NCBI RefSeq assembly: GCF_009996845.1
Contig: NZ_JAACYS010000012.1
Span: 1 to 56,462, forward strand
Reading direction: 5' to 3'
From: Pallidibacillus pasinlerensis
GTDB taxonomy: Bacteria; Bacillota; Bacilli; Bacillales; Caldibacillaceae
Length of the DNA: 56,462 nucleotides
The position numbers and the translations under genes were made by a program. Below, one piece after another: positions 26,700 through 36,088 of the stretch (position 1 is the first letter of the stretch; the number at the start of each line of letters is the position of its first letter). The notes below the pieces were generated by a model. It had not been told where the DNA came from and searched no databases. It saw only the letters and a program-made list of their open reading frames with translations.

Positions 26700-27758
26700 A
26701 TGAAAGCTGTAAAAATTACGAAGCATGGTCAACCGGTCGCCGTTCAAGAGGTAAAGAAACCTGAACCAGGACCCAATGATGCACTTATTAAAGTAGAAGC
26801 TTGTGGAATTTGTCGTTCAGATTGGCATGCCTGGCAAGGAGATTTTACATGGATTGGCATATCACCGGAATTACCGATTACACCGGGTCATGAGTTTGGT
26901 GGTGTGATTGAGCAACTCGGTGCCAATGTTCAATCCTTTGAAGTAGGAGATCGTGTTACTGCTCCATTCCATTGGGCATGTGGGCATTGTGAATATTGTA
27001 AAAAGGGTGAAACAAATCTTTGTTTAAATATTCAAGTATACGGGATGGCTGAGGGACTTGAAGGAGCTTATGCGGAGTATATTTTAGTTCCGAATGCTGA
27101 GGTTAACTTAATTAAACTTCCAGAAAATGTGGACAGTGTAACTGCGGCTGCAGCAGGGTGCCGTTATATGACAGGGTACCATGGTGTACTTCGTGGAAAA
27201 GTTCAACCTGGTGAATGGGTGGCTGTCCATGGTGCTGGTGGTGTCGGACTTTCGGCGATCCAAGTAGCGAATGCGATAGGTGCACAAGTCATTGCGGTTG
27301 ATATTGATGATGAAAAGCTAGAAATCGCGAGAAGAGAAGGAGCGGTTGCCACTGTTAATGCGAAAACTGAAGATGTTCCAGCGGTAATCCATGAAATTAC
27401 GAAGGGTGGAGCCCATGTTAGCTTAGATGCATTAGGTATAAAAGCGACAGTTCAAAATTCCGTTCTTTCACTTCGGAAAGGTGGACGCCATGTTCAAATT
27501 GGCTTAACAACTTCTGAAGAACAAGGAATGGTGGATATACCGGTAGATTTAATTACGATGTATGAAATTGAATTTGTTGGCAGTTTAGGTAATCCACATC
27601 CGGATTATAAAGGATTACTAGACTTAATCGCTTCAGGAAGACTAAATCCGAGCCGTTTAGTAGAACGAGAAGTTAGCTTAAGCGACGTAAGTGAAGTATT
27701 TGAAAATATGAATCAATATAAAACGAAAGGATTTAATGTTATTACGAAGTTTGAATAA
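26700..27758 (+). CDS. Zinc-dependent alcohol dehydrogenase (MDR family)
   Basis: A 352-aa medium-chain dehydrogenase. Catalytic zinc ligands include Cys38 (CGICRSD) and His64-Glu65 (GHE); structural zinc is bound by Cys94, Cys97, Cys100 and Cys108. The Rossmann motif is HGAGGVGLSAIQ, with VDIDD afterwards suggesting NAD(H). Substrate not determinable; an alcohol, polyol or 2,3-diol is possible. It is monocistronic, between the tyrS terminator and its own terminator at 27861. AGAGGGGATAG upstream of ATG. Confidence 0.9.
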   Translation: MKAVKITKHGQPVAVQEVKKPEPGPNDALIKVEACGICRSDWHAWQGDFTWIGISPELPITPGHEFGGVIEQLGANVQSFEVGDRVTAPFHWACGHCEYCKKGETNLCLNIQVYGMAEGLEGAYAEYILVPNAEVNLIKLPENVDSVTAAAAGCRYMTGYHGVLRGKVQPGEWVAVHGAGGVGLSAIQVANAIGAQVIAVDIDDEKLEIARREGAVATVNAKTEDVPAVIHEITKGGAHVSLDALGIKATVQNSVLSLRKGGRHVQIGLTTSEEQGMVDIPVDLITMYEIEFVGSLGNPHPDYKGLLDLIASGRLNPSRLVEREVSLSDVSEVFENMNQYKTKGFNVITKFE

Positions 27759-27860
27759 AGTTTTAAGAGGAAAATGGTTATAGAGTTTGTTGTAACGAGG
27801 TAACTTGTTTTTACGTGTGTTAAAAAATTATATGAGATTTCATTAATGTATTAATTTACA

Positions 27861-27898
27861 AGACGAGCAACGGTAAACGGGCTCGTCTATTTATTTTT
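27861..27898 (+). terminator. Alcohol dehydrogenase terminator
   Basis: AGACGAGC (27861-27868) and GCTCGTCT (27881-27888) form a perfect 8-bp stem followed by ATTTATTTTTA. Confidence 0.8.
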
Positions 27899-27973
27899 AT
27901 GCAAATATTGTAGTGATAAAAAGTTTTATTGATATAATTGTCGGAATTATCGAAAAAGAGTTACTGTGAGTTT

Positions 27974-28082
27974 TGTTATAATGAATACAAGGTTGTCACT
28001 ATTTGGAAACTATGTTGTATCAGGATGCCAGTAGCACAAACCTTGGCCTAGGTCTGTACTACTAATGTTAGTATGTTTTTTT
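27974..28082 (+). ncRNA. Candidate small structured RNA (about 95 nt)
   Basis: An extended -10 (TG-T-TATAAT, 27974-27982) is followed by a strongly folding sequence: 28030-28043 pairs with 28050-28063 at 12 of 14 positions, the rest being wobble pairs, around TGGCCT. Eight T follow at 28075-28082. A competing pairing exists between CAAGGTT (27988-27994) and AACCTTG (28039-28045). A separate sigma-A promoter for rbsR lies downstream, so this looks like an independent transcript. No known family recognised. A 17-codon frame from ATG 27981 lacks a ribosome-binding site. Confidence 0.5.
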
Positions 28083-28125
28083 GCAATGTTAATGCAAGCT
28101 ATTTTTTTAACTAACAAATAGAGGT

Positions 28126-28154
28126 TTGAAAAATAAAGGAGGTGATGTTATAAT
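28126..28154 (+). promoter_or_regulatory. Sigma-A promoter of the ribose operon
   Basis: TTGAAA (28126-28131), a 17-bp spacer, then TATAAT (28149-28154). Transcription should start near 28161, inside the operator. The spacer happens to contain a perfect SD-like AAAGGAGGTGAT. Confidence 0.85.
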
Positions 28155-28160
28155 GAAATA

Positions 28161-28174
28161 TGTAACCGGTTTCA
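28161..28174 (+). promoter_or_regulatory. RbsR/CcpA operator (cre) at the rbs start site
   Basis: TGTAACCGGTTTCA is a near-perfect palindrome (AACCGGTT core) and satisfies the cre consensus TGWNANCGNTNWCA at all positions. It overlaps the predicted transcription start, where binding of RbsR (autorepression) or CcpA would block initiation. Confidence 0.75.
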
Positions 28175-28198
28175 TATTGTATAAAAGGGGATAGTTTC

Positions 28199-29176
28199 AT
28201 GTCGATAAGGGATGTGGCGAAAGAGGCTGGAGTTTCTCCAGCAACGGTTTCGCGAGTATTAAATAATAGTGGATATGTGCATGAAGATACACGAAAAGCA
28301 GTATTGCAAGCAGTAAAAAAATTGAACTATAAACCGAATGAAGTTGCTCGCTCCCTTTATAAAGGCAAATCGAAACTCATTGGTCTCGTACTGCCCGATA
28401 TTACGAATCCGTTTTTTCCTGAATTGGCTCGCGGCGTAGAGGATTATCTTCAAAAGAAAGGATATCGTCTATTGCTCGGAAATGGGGACGGAAAGCAACA
28501 AAAAGAAATCGATTACTTAGATACGTTTGTTCAACATAATGTGGTAGGAATTATTGCCTCCGTTGATAATGTAGATTATGATTTCCTTTCTAATATGAAT
28601 ATTCCAATTGTCATGTTAGATCGAATTGTTAAAGATTTACCAGCTGTTTATTCGGATCAATTTCAAGGTGGAAGTTTAGCAGCCGAAAAGCTGTTGGAAC
28701 GAGGATGTAAGGAAATCACCTTAGTTCGAGGGCCGATGAACATACATCCTGTTTATGAACGTTTTCAGGCTTCACTGGCTGTACTTCAAGAGGCTAATGT
28801 GAAAGTGAATAAGATTGATTCGAATTTATCCTTTAATGGTGCGAAATGCCGTGCCAAAGAGTTATTCGAAAAGTATCCGGATTCAGATGGTATTATCGCT
28901 TGTAACGACATTGTGGCTGTTGCTATTTTACATGAGGCGTTGCGAAGAGGGAGGAAAGTGCCGGAAGATGTTCAAATCATTGGTTTTGACGATATATCCA
29001 TCAGTGAGCTTGTTTATCCAGGTTTGTCGACGATTCATCAACCGATTTATCAAATGGGATCAAAAGCAGCGGAACTTTTACTGAAAGAAATTCATAATGA
29101 AAAGCTGGATAGTAAACGCTATAAATTTTCTTGTTCATTTGTCGAAAGAGAAACAACAAAAAAGGTAGGCGATTAA
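28199..29176 (+). CDS. rbsR: Ribose operon repressor
   Basis: LacI-family repressor of 325 aa with N-terminal HTH SIRDVAKEAGVSPATVSRVLN, hinge helix KPNEVARSLYKGKSKLIGLV and a ribose-binding-like core (IIGFDDISISELVYPGLSTI). It heads a complete rbs operon and is followed immediately (1 bp) by rbsK. It should release the operator on ribose or ribose phosphate. SD AAAAGGGGA is 7 nt before ATG. Confidence 0.92.
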   Translation: MSIRDVAKEAGVSPATVSRVLNNSGYVHEDTRKAVLQAVKKLNYKPNEVARSLYKGKSKLIGLVLPDITNPFFPELARGVEDYLQKKGYRLLLGNGDGKQQKEIDYLDTFVQHNVVGIIASVDNVDYDFLSNMNIPIVMLDRIVKDLPAVYSDQFQGGSLAAEKLLERGCKEITLVRGPMNIHPVYERFQASLAVLQEANVKVNKIDSNLSFNGAKCRAKELFEKYPDSDGIIACNDIVAVAILHEALRRGRKVPEDVQIIGFDDISISELVYPGLSTIHQPIYQMGSKAAELLLKEIHNEKLDSKRYKFSCSFVERETTKKVGD

Positions 29177-29177
29177 A

Positions 29178-30065
29178 TTGGTAAAGATTGCAGTTGTAGG
29201 AAGTATAAATATGGACTTAGTTGTCACTGCGGAACGAAGACCGAATGCAGGGGAAACCTTGTTTGGAAAAGACTTTCAAACGGTACCTGGTGGAAAGGGG
29301 GCTAATCAGGCCGTTGCTGCTGCAAGACTTGGTGCTGAAGTTGCGATGATTGGCTGTGTTGGTCAAGATGTGTTTGGAAAGGAAATGATCGATAACTTAA
29401 AACAAAATGGTGTTTCTATCGATCATGTGGAACCGGTTACACATGAATCATCAGGAACGGCTCATATTACGATTGCGGAAGGAGACAACAGTATCATTTG
29501 TGTGGAAGGAGCAAACGGCAAGCTAACTCCTTCGTATGTAGAGAAAGCTGCTTCCACATTAAAAGCGGCAGATATGATTTTAATTCAGCAAGAAATACCA
29601 GAGGAAACAGTTGAATATGTGGCCGTTTTTTGCAAGAAGTATGATAAGAAGCTCATTTTAAATCCTGCTCCAGCGCGTAAGGTTAGTGATGAAGTGATTG
29701 CGCATGCGACCTACATTACACCGAATGAACATGAGTTTGCAATCTTGTTTGGAGAAGAGAATCGCTCCAAGATGCTTGCCAAGTATCCAAATAAATTAAT
29801 TATAACAGAGGGAAAAAATGGCGTTCGATATCATAATGGGGAAACTGAAGTAGTTATTCCATCATACAAAGTTGATGAACCAGTAGATACAACAGGTGCC
29901 GGTGATACATTTAATGGTGCTTTTGCAGTCGCGATTGCAGAAGGAAAAGGGATTGATGAAGCTTTACAATTTGCTAACCGGGCTGCATCTCTATCGGTTA
30001 TGAAGCCAGGCGCACAAGGTGGTATGCCGACAAGGAAAGAAGTTGAGGAGATGTTGAAACAATGA
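29178..30065 (+). CDS. rbsK: Ribokinase
   Basis: PfkB-family kinase of 295 aa that phosphorylates D-ribose to ribose-5-phosphate with ATP. N-terminal GSINMDLVV, the sugar-binding [15 protein letters not shown], and the catalytic [15 protein letters not shown] with the anion-hole GAGD are intact. TTG start 1 bp after rbsR with AAAGGTAGG upstream; ends with a 4-bp overlap with rbsD. Confidence 0.95.
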   Translation: MVKIAVVGSINMDLVVTAERRPNAGETLFGKDFQTVPGGKGANQAVAAARLGAEVAMIGCVGQDVFGKEMIDNLKQNGVSIDHVEPVTHESSGTAHITIAEGDNSIICVEGANGKLTPSYVEKAASTLKAADMILIQQEIPEETVEYVAVFCKKYDKKLILNPAPARKVSDEVIAHATYITPNEHEFAILFGEENRSKMLAKYPNKLIITEGKNGVRYHNGETEVVIPSYKVDEPVDTTGAGDTFNGAFAVAIAEGKGIDEALQFANRAASLSVMKPGAQGGMPTRKEVEEMLKQ

Positions 30066-30454
30066 AAAAGTCAGGAGTATTAAATAGCCATATATCGAAA
30101 GTGTTAGCCGACTTAGGACATACGGATACGATCGTCATTGCGGATGCCGGTTTGCCGGTACCAAATCATGTGGCAAAAATTGATCTCGCCTTGAAACCAG
30201 GAACCCCTTCTTTTCAGGAAGTGGTGCGTGTTGTTTCAGAAGATATGGTGGTGGAAAAGATCATCCTTGCATCAGAAATCAAAAAAGCTAATTCGAGTCA
30301 GAACGAATTTTTAACTCGTCATTTTCATCAAGAAATTGAATACGTCGAACATGAAGAGTTTAAAAAGATGACGGAAAAAGCCAAAGTAATTATACGAACT
30401 GGGGAAATAACCCCTTATTCGAATTGTATTTTACAAGCAGGTGTCTTTTTTTAA
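30062..30454 (+). CDS. rbsD: D-ribose pyranase
   Basis: A 130-aa RbsD/FucU protein that converts beta-D-ribopyranose to the furanose form used by ribokinase. The catalytic His is in [16 protein letters not shown] near the N-terminus; IADAGLPVP and the C-terminal [15 protein letters not shown] are family hallmarks. ATG overlaps the stop of rbsK (ATGA). Confidence 0.95.
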   Translation: MKKSGVLNSHISKVLADLGHTDTIVIADAGLPVPNHVAKIDLALKPGTPSFQEVVRVVSEDMVVEKIILASEIKKANSSQNEFLTRHFHQEIEYVEHEEFKKMTEKAKVIIRTGEITPYSNCILQAGVFF

Positions 30455-30478
30455 ATTCTATATAAAGGGGTGATTGTG

Positions 30479-31966
30479 ATGCGAATTGTCATGAATGATA
30501 TTCATAAGGCATTTGGTGCCAATAAAGTATTACAGGGTGTTAATTTTACATTGGAGCCGGGTGAAGTCCATGCATTGATGGGAGAAAACGGCGCCGGGAA
30601 GTCGACATTAATGAATATTTTAACTGGCTTGCACAAGCGAGATCAGGGATCAATTACGATCGATGGCAAAGAAGTGCATTTTAAAGATTCGAAGGAAGCG
30701 GAAGCCGCTGGTATTGCCTTTATTCGTCAAGAATTAAATATTTGGCCGGAAATGACCGTCCTAGAAAATTTATTTATTGGAAAAGAATTAAGAAATTCCT
30801 TTGGTGTATTAAAAGAAAGGAAAATGAAAACGTTAGCAAAGCAGGTGTTTAACCGATTAGATATATCAATCCCATTAGACAAAAAAGCAGGGGAATGTTC
30901 GGTTGGGGAACAACAAATGATCGAGATTTCCAAGGCACTGATGCTGGATGCAGAAGTCATTATTATGGACGAGCCAACCTCAGCTTTGGCTGATAAAGAA
31001 ATTGAAAAATTGTTTACGGTGATGAAGGAGCTAACGGCTTCCGGTGTTTCCCTTGTTTATATCTCTCATAGAATGGAGGAGATCTTTGAGATATGTGACC
31101 GAATTACCGTGATGCGTGATGGAGTCTCTGTTGCTACTTCGTATATTAAGGATACTTCCTTTGAAGAAATCGTAAAACAAATGGTTGGCCGTGAATTAGA
31201 AGATCGGTATCCTGCACGTGTTCCGAAGTATGGAAAGACCGTTTTTGAAGTGAAAGGTTTAAGTCGAAAAGGTGTTTTTGAGGATATTAGTTTTTCGGTA
31301 AAAGAAGGTGAAATCTTAGGTATCTCAGGGTTAATGGGGGCTGGACGTACAGAAATCATGCGGGCGATATTTGGTCTTGATCCGTATGATAGTGGCAATA
31401 TTGTAATGAATGGTGAAAGCGTGACCATTAAAAGCCCTGCTGATGCAGCAGATAAAAGAATCGCCTTTGTTACCGAGGACCGGAAAGATGAAGGACTGAT
31501 ACTCGATTACTCCATCCGCGATAACATCATGCTTCCAAATTTAAAAAGCTTTTCCTCATATGGTGTGATCCAGACAAAAGATGAAAAAAGCTTTGTCCAA
31601 ACAATGGTAAAACGTTTAAAAGTAAAAACAGAATCAGAGGAAAAAAGCGTTGGAGATTTATCCGGGGGAAATCAGCAGAAGGTTGTTCTAGCTAAATGGA
31701 TTGGTAAACAACCTAAAGTTTTAATTATGGATGAACCAACAAGAGGAATTGATGTTGGAGCTAAACGGGAGATTTATCAATTAATGAACGAATTGACCGA
31801 CCGCGGGATGGCAATTATTATGATTTCGTCCGATTTGCCTGAAATATTAGGGATGAGTGATCGCATTCTAGTGATACATGAAGGTAAAATTTCTGGTGAA
31901 CTAATGCGGGAAGAAGCGACGCAAGAAAAAATTATGACATTTGCGACGGGGGGAAATGAAAAGTGA
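30479..31966 (+). CDS. rbsA: Ribose ABC transporter ATPase
   Basis: Sugar importer ATPase of 495 aa with two ABC domains: the first has [23 protein letters not shown] and [10 protein letters not shown]; the second has [23 protein letters not shown] and [13 protein letters not shown]. The second Walker A is degenerate (no Lys), as usual in this family. ATG 30479 is 8 nt after AAAGGGG; upstream GTGs at 30470 and 30476 are less well placed. Overlaps rbsC by 4 bp. Confidence 0.95.
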   Translation: MRIVMNDIHKAFGANKVLQGVNFTLEPGEVHALMGENGAGKSTLMNILTGLHKRDQGSITIDGKEVHFKDSKEAEAAGIAFIRQELNIWPEMTVLENLFIGKELRNSFGVLKERKMKTLAKQVFNRLDISIPLDKKAGECSVGEQQMIEISKALMLDAEVIIMDEPTSALADKEIEKLFTVMKELTASGVSLVYISHRMEEIFEICDRITVMRDGVSVATSYIKDTSFEEIVKQMVGRELEDRYPARVPKYGKTVFEVKGLSRKGVFEDISFSVKEGEILGISGLMGAGRTEIMRAIFGLDPYDSGNIVMNGESVTIKSPADAADKRIAFVTEDRKDEGLILDYSIRDNIMLPNLKSFSSYGVIQTKDEKSFVQTMVKRLKVKTESEEKSVGDLSGGNQQKVVLAKWIGKQPKVLIMDEPTRGIDVGAKREIYQLMNELTDRGMAIIMISSDLPEILGMSDRILVIHEGKISGELMREEATQEKIMTFATGGNEK

Positions 31967-32901
31967 AAACAAATACGTTGACATCGATATGGAGTAAATT
32001 TGCGTCCCTGCTGGCACTTATTTTATTAGTAGGAGTTGTTACTGTTCTTAATCCAGCTTTTTTAGAGCCGGCCAACTTAATGAATCTATTACGACAAATT
32101 TCGATTAATGGATTAATCGCCTTTGGTATGACTTTTGTTATACTAACGGGAGGAATTGATTTATCCGTTGGTTCGACCTTAGCTCTAACGAGTGCACTTG
32201 CTGCGGGGATGATGGTAGCTGGTGTAGATCCTATTCTAACAATCTTTATCGCTGTACTCATTGGGGCAATATTAGGGGCTGTTAATGGACTATTTATAGC
32301 GAAAGGAAAAATGGCTCCTTTTATCGTCACACTTGCTACAATGACAATTTATCGTGGGCTGACCCTTTTATATACAGAAGGAAAGCCGATAACTGGTTTT
32401 GGTGATTCCTATGCATTTCAATTATTTGGAAAAGGGTATTTTCTAGGAATTCCAGTTCCGGCAGTAACAATGATTATTGTGTTTGTCGTTCTTTGGTTCA
32501 TGCTTCACAAAATGTCGTTTGGTCGTAAAACATATGCTATAGGTGGAAATGAAAAAGCGGCACTCATCTCAGGAATACGTGTTGACCGTGTTAAAGTCAT
32601 GATTTACTCCATTAGTGGGATGATGGCAGCATTAGCGGGGATGATTTTAACATCACGTCTTGGTTCAGCACAACCAACGGCAGGACAAACTTATGAAATG
32701 GATGCTATTGCCGCTGTTGTTATTGGAGGTACAAGCCTTGCAGGTGGTAAAGGACGGATTGCTGGAACATTTATCGGGGTTCTCATTATTGGTATTTTAA
32801 ATAATGGAATGAACTTATTAGGAATTTCTGCCTTTTATCAACAAGTTGTAAAAGGTGTTGTGATTTTAATTGCAGTATTACTAGATAGAAAGAGATCATA
32901 A
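31963..32901 (+). CDS. rbsC: Ribose ABC transporter permease
   Basis: Polytopic permease of 312 aa, BPD_transp_2 family, with about 9-10 hydrophobic segments, the [18 protein letters not shown] signature, and the [18 protein letters not shown] loop that contacts RbsA. The GTG start overlaps the rbsA stop. Confidence 0.95.
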   Translation: MKTNTLTSIWSKFASLLALILLVGVVTVLNPAFLEPANLMNLLRQISINGLIAFGMTFVILTGGIDLSVGSTLALTSALAAGMMVAGVDPILTIFIAVLIGAILGAVNGLFIAKGKMAPFIVTLATMTIYRGLTLLYTEGKPITGFGDSYAFQLFGKGYFLGIPVPAVTMIIVFVVLWFMLHKMSFGRKTYAIGGNEKAALISGIRVDRVKVMIYSISGMMAALAGMILTSRLGSAQPTAGQTYEMDAIAAVVIGGTSLAGGKGRIAGTFIGVLIIGILNNGMNLLGISAFYQQVVKGVVILIAVLLDRKRS

Positions 32902-32915
32902 AAGAGGTGAAGAAA

Positions 32916-33824
32916 ATGAAAAGGATTTCAACTATTATTCTTGTCTTGTTTATGATATTTCTAACTGCTTGCTCCTTGGAAAGTCCATTCGTGACAGAGA
33001 AATCGGAGAATGGGAAGATAAAAGTTGGACTAAGTGTTTCCACATTGAGTAATCCATTTTTTGTCTCCCTTCGTGATGTTATTGTGGAAGAAGCTGAAGC
33101 AAAAGGAATGGAAATCATTGTCGTCAACTCACAAGATGATCCGGCTACCGAGATTAGTAATATTGAAGATTTAATCCAACAAGGTGTTGATGTGTTAATT
33201 ATTAATCCAACGGATTCATCTGCAGTTTCTTCTGCTGTGCAGTCGGCTAATTCAGCCAATATTCCAGTGATCACTATTGACCGTTCAGCTGAACAAGGTG
33301 AGGTGGAAACTTTAATTACGTCTGATAATGTAGCTGGTGGAGAAATGGCCGCTGAATTTATTTATGATCAACTTGGAGAAGGTGCTAAAGTTGCTGAATT
33401 GGAAGGGGTTTCAGGCGCTTCCGCAACACGTGAACGAGGTGAAGGTTTCCATCGGATTGCAGATGAAAAACTAGATGTGGTAGCCAGTCAACCCGCTGAT
33501 TTCGATCGAATTAAAGGTCTTACGGTAATGGAAAATACGTTACAGGGGAATAGTGATATAGAAGCCGTATTTGCTCATAATGATGAAATGGCACTAGGTA
33601 CAGTTGAAGCTATCCAAGCGGCTGGAAAAGACATTATTGTAGTCGGTTTTGATGGTATTGAAGATGCTTTAGATGCTGTCGAAGCAGGTGATCTCACCGC
33701 AACCATTGCTCAGCGACCTGATTTAATGGGGAAAGAAGCAATCAAAGCAGCTGAAAAGATCCTGAACGGTGAGGAACTCGAAGATATAATTAAAGTACCA
33801 TTGGACTTAGTAACGAAAAAATAG
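32916..33824 (+). CDS. rbsB: Ribose-binding lipoprotein
   Basis: Solute-binding lipoprotein of 302 aa: signal peptide ending in FLTAC with Cys19 lipidated, then a type I periplasmic-binding fold (KVGLSVSTLSNPFFVSL, INPTDSSAV, AHNDEMALG, VGFDG). It feeds ribose to RbsAC. ATG 32916 is 6 nt after GAGGTG; an in-frame GTG at 32907 lies inside the SD. Last gene of the operon. Confidence 0.94.
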   Translation: MKRISTIILVLFMIFLTACSLESPFVTEKSENGKIKVGLSVSTLSNPFFVSLRDVIVEEAEAKGMEIIVVNSQDDPATEISNIEDLIQQGVDVLIINPTDSSAVSSAVQSANSANIPVITIDRSAEQGEVETLITSDNVAGGEMAAEFIYDQLGEGAKVAELEGVSGASATRERGEGFHRIADEKLDVVASQPADFDRIKGLTVMENTLQGNSDIEAVFAHNDEMALGTVEAIQAAGKDIIVVGFDGIEDALDAVEAGDLTATIAQRPDLMGKEAIKAAEKILNGEELEDIIKVPLDLVTKK

Positions 33825-33932
33825 AGCAAAATCTTTTGGAAAGACAAACGCATAAGTCCATCTTAGAATTTATTAATCCTTACGTAAATAGTAAGATCGA
33901 TTCTAGTTTTCTTTCTTAATAATCGGATGATC

Positions 33933-33980
33933 AACCTTTCAGGTGAACTCGGTTTTCAACCGATCCTTGAAAGGTTTTTT
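33933..33980 (+). terminator. rbs operon terminator
   Basis: AACCTTTCAGG (33933-33943) pairs with CCTTGAAAGGTT (33965-33976), with a single bulge and an inner CGGTT/AACCG stem, followed by TTTTTT. From 33981 to 34366 I see no convincing gene; a short minus-strand frame near 34258-34330 may be a remnant. Confidence 0.85.
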
Positions 33981-34366
33981 GTATAAAAGGTTTTCTGGGA
34001 AAAACAAATGCTTGAGGTTTTAAAACAAATTTGATGTAGTAACAAATTTGAGATTTCAAAAAGCAATAAAAATGATGAAGTGTATGTGATGCACAATCCA
34101 TTTAGCTTAAATTAGCCAGTAATCTGTCTTTAAATAATTACGGAATAATCAATTTCTTATTTTTTAAGATTTTACGTACACACTCAATTTCGATGGCTGA
34201 TCACTTACCGATATTGATTTTCATACCAATTATACTAATATTTTCTTTGAACTAAAAAGTTGGTGGAAGATGCCCGAAACATATCTGTTCACCTTGAATC
34301 ATATAAATAGTCCACCCAAATAGATGGGGGAGAATACATTATTATACAAAGTATGGAAAATAGAAA

Positions 34367-34410
34367 AACCCCAGAAAGGTTGATAAATCAACATTTCTAG
34401 GGTTTTTTAA
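34367..34410. terminator. rpsD terminator (bidirectional)
   Basis: Arms 34367-34384 and 34387-34404 pair almost fully. On the minus strand the stem is followed by TTTTTC, on the plus strand by TTTTTT. Confidence 0.85.
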
Positions 34411-34432
34411 TTGCTCTTTAGAAGCAATGCTA

Positions 34433-35035
34433 TTAACGTGAGTAGTACTCAACGATTAGAGATTCGTTAATTTCAGCTGGAAGTTCAGAACGTTCTGGGT
34501 AACGAGTATAAGTACCTTCTAATTTTTCAGCGTCGAAAGTTAAGAAATCTGGCACAAAGTTATTAACTTCAAGAGCTTCTTTAATGATTGCAAGGTTTTT
34601 AGATTTTTCACGAACACTGATAACTTGACCAGGTTTTACTGAGTAAGATGGGATATCAACACGACGTCCATCAACTAAAATATGACCATGGTTTACTAAT
34701 TGACGTGCTTGACGACGAGTACGTGCTAAACCTAAACGGTAAACAAGGTTGTCAAGGCGAGATTCAAGTAGAATCATGAAGTTTTCACCGTGAACACCTT
34801 TCATTTTACCAGCTTTCACGAACGTATTGTGGAATTGACGTTCGTTTAAGCCGTACATGAAACGTAGTTTTTGTTTTTCTTGTAACTGTAAACCATATTC
34901 CGTTAATTTTTTACGTTGGTTTGGACCATGTTGTCCTGGTGCATAAGGGCGTTTTTCTAACTCTTTACCTGTGCCGCTTAGAGAAATACCTAAACGACGA
35001 GAAACTTTCCAGCTTGGACCTGTATAACGAGCCAT
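34433..35035 (-). CDS. rpsD: Ribosomal protein S4
   Basis: A 200-aa 30S primary-assembly protein with the N-terminal [21 protein letters not shown], the RPYAPGQHG segment and an S4 RNA-binding domain ([29 protein letters not shown]). The usual zinc-type N-terminal cysteines are absent (C-minus form), as in bacilli. Monocistronic, with an upstream structured leader expected to be its own autoregulatory target. AAAGGAGAG precedes ATG. Confidence 0.98.
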   Translation of the reverse strand: MARYTGPSWKVSRRLGISLSGTGKELEKRPYAPGQHGPNQRKKLTEYGLQLQEKQKLRFMYGLNERQFHNTFVKAGKMKGVHGENFMILLESRLDNLVYRLGLARTRRQARQLVNHGHILVDGRRVDIPSYSVKPGQVISVREKSKNLAIIKEALEVNNFVPDFLTFDAEKLEGTYTRYPERSELPAEINESLIVEYYSR

Positions 35036-35240
35036 GTAATTCTCTCCTTTAAAATTGTTTTTATTTGGTAAAATAAAAACAGTTGTCTACATCATTTACC
35101 GCCATTTTGTTCTCGTGTACCATCGCCCCAGCAGCAGGGGGTTACGCGATACAGCTCATTTATAATATGGGATACAAATTTGCCTTACTTGCTGCAAGCA
35201 AAATTTGCATTCAGCCGCGAAAAAAATTATAAATGACCAA
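35036..35240 (-). promoter_or_regulatory. rpsD leader (putative S4 autoregulatory RNA)
   Basis: The minus-strand sequence upstream of rpsD is GC-richer than its surroundings and contains a GGGG/CCCC stem around the CTGCTGC loop (35124-35141), plus a CTTGCAGCAAG hairpin (35192-35202). S4 is known to bind and repress its own leader in Bacillus. Candidate -10 sequences are near 35167 and 35230. Exact limits are uncertain. Confidence 0.5.
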
Positions 35241-35406
35241 CAAAATGAACGTATAAACATGTAAACATAGGCTGCAATATTTTACACAAGGACTATTATA
35301 TGAAATTGTATTAACGAAGTCAAGGGAATCTTCTTGAACATAAAAGAATAAGATGAGAAAAACTTAAGTCTTTAGATAATTATATTACGATAAAATATCT
35401 CCTCTA

Positions 35407-35415
35407 TGGTATAAT
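35407..35415 (+). promoter_or_regulatory. Extended -10 promoter
   Basis: TG-G-TATAAT, 33 bp before the start of the membrane protein gene. No good -35 is visible, consistent with an extended -10 promoter for the two-gene unit with the diguanylate cyclase. Confidence 0.5.
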
Positions 35416-35447
35416 TAACAAAATATAGAAATAAATAGGTGATTGTT

Positions 35448-36035
35448 TTGCATGAGTCGAAAATGGATACGTTGATTCGAATAAGCATAATTTTAGTATG
35501 TATTATTGCCGTATCCATTGCTTTTTTCATACAAGGAAAAAATCAACAACGAAAAGAATCAATACCACTTGTTTCAGTCATTCATGAATCAAATCAAATA
35601 GACGATCCACCTTTATTAGCTGTATATCAAAGTAAAAACTCTAAACACTATTTAATCCTTTACGAAGTGATTCGAACTGATAATAATCTTTTTAAAGCAA
35701 CGAATACAATTGAATTAAGTGAAAAACCGAAAATGTTCCGAAAAGATAAAAAGTCAAAAGGAGTTTGGGTCCATTTCGATGATAGGTGGACTTATTATAA
35801 TGAAAATCTTGAAAATGAAAAACGAGATAATAAATTTATTGATGAAAAGATTACTTCGGTACCCTTTCAATATGATACATCAGAGAAAAAGGGAAACTTG
35901 TTTTTAATGGATCAAAGTATTCAATTTTCCCTTTCTGAAGATGACGAACTCATTGATATATATACATTATCTAAAGATAAAAAACTATTGCTCGTACACT
36001 TTGAAAATGATATAAAGATAATAGTTAGAAAATAG
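35448..36035 (+). CDS. Unknown membrane-anchored protein
   Basis: A 195-aa protein I do not recognise. One N-terminal TM helix (ISIILVCIIAVSIAFFI) follows a short cytoplasmic segment; the rest (about 160 aa) is hydrophilic, Lys/Asp-rich and presumably extracellular. No cysteine-based lipobox. The gene is 53 bp upstream of the diguanylate cyclase with no terminator between, so the two are probably co-transcribed. TTG 35448 is chosen (AGGTGAT upstream); GTG 35439 overlaps the SD, and ATG 35463 is an alternative. Confidence 0.6.
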   Translation: MHESKMDTLIRISIILVCIIAVSIAFFIQGKNQQRKESIPLVSVIHESNQIDDPPLLAVYQSKNSKHYLILYEVIRTDNNLFKATNTIELSEKPKMFRKDKKSKGVWVHFDDRWTYYNENLENEKRDNKFIDEKITSVPFQYDTSEKKGNLFLMDQSIQFSLSEDDELIDIYTLSKDKKLLLVHFENDIKIIVRK

Positions 36036-36088
36036 GTCAAAAGTATGAATATACTAAAGATTACTTTCTATAAATAGGTGATGCCTAA

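Noticed and set aside
27981-28034. 17-codon peptide MNTRLSLFGNYVVSGCQ within the candidate small RNA
   Set aside because: ATG lies inside the -10 region of the predicted promoter and lacks an SD.
34258-34330. Minus-strand remnant of a transposase or other gene
   Set aside because: Only about 25 codons are readable and no family could be recognised.
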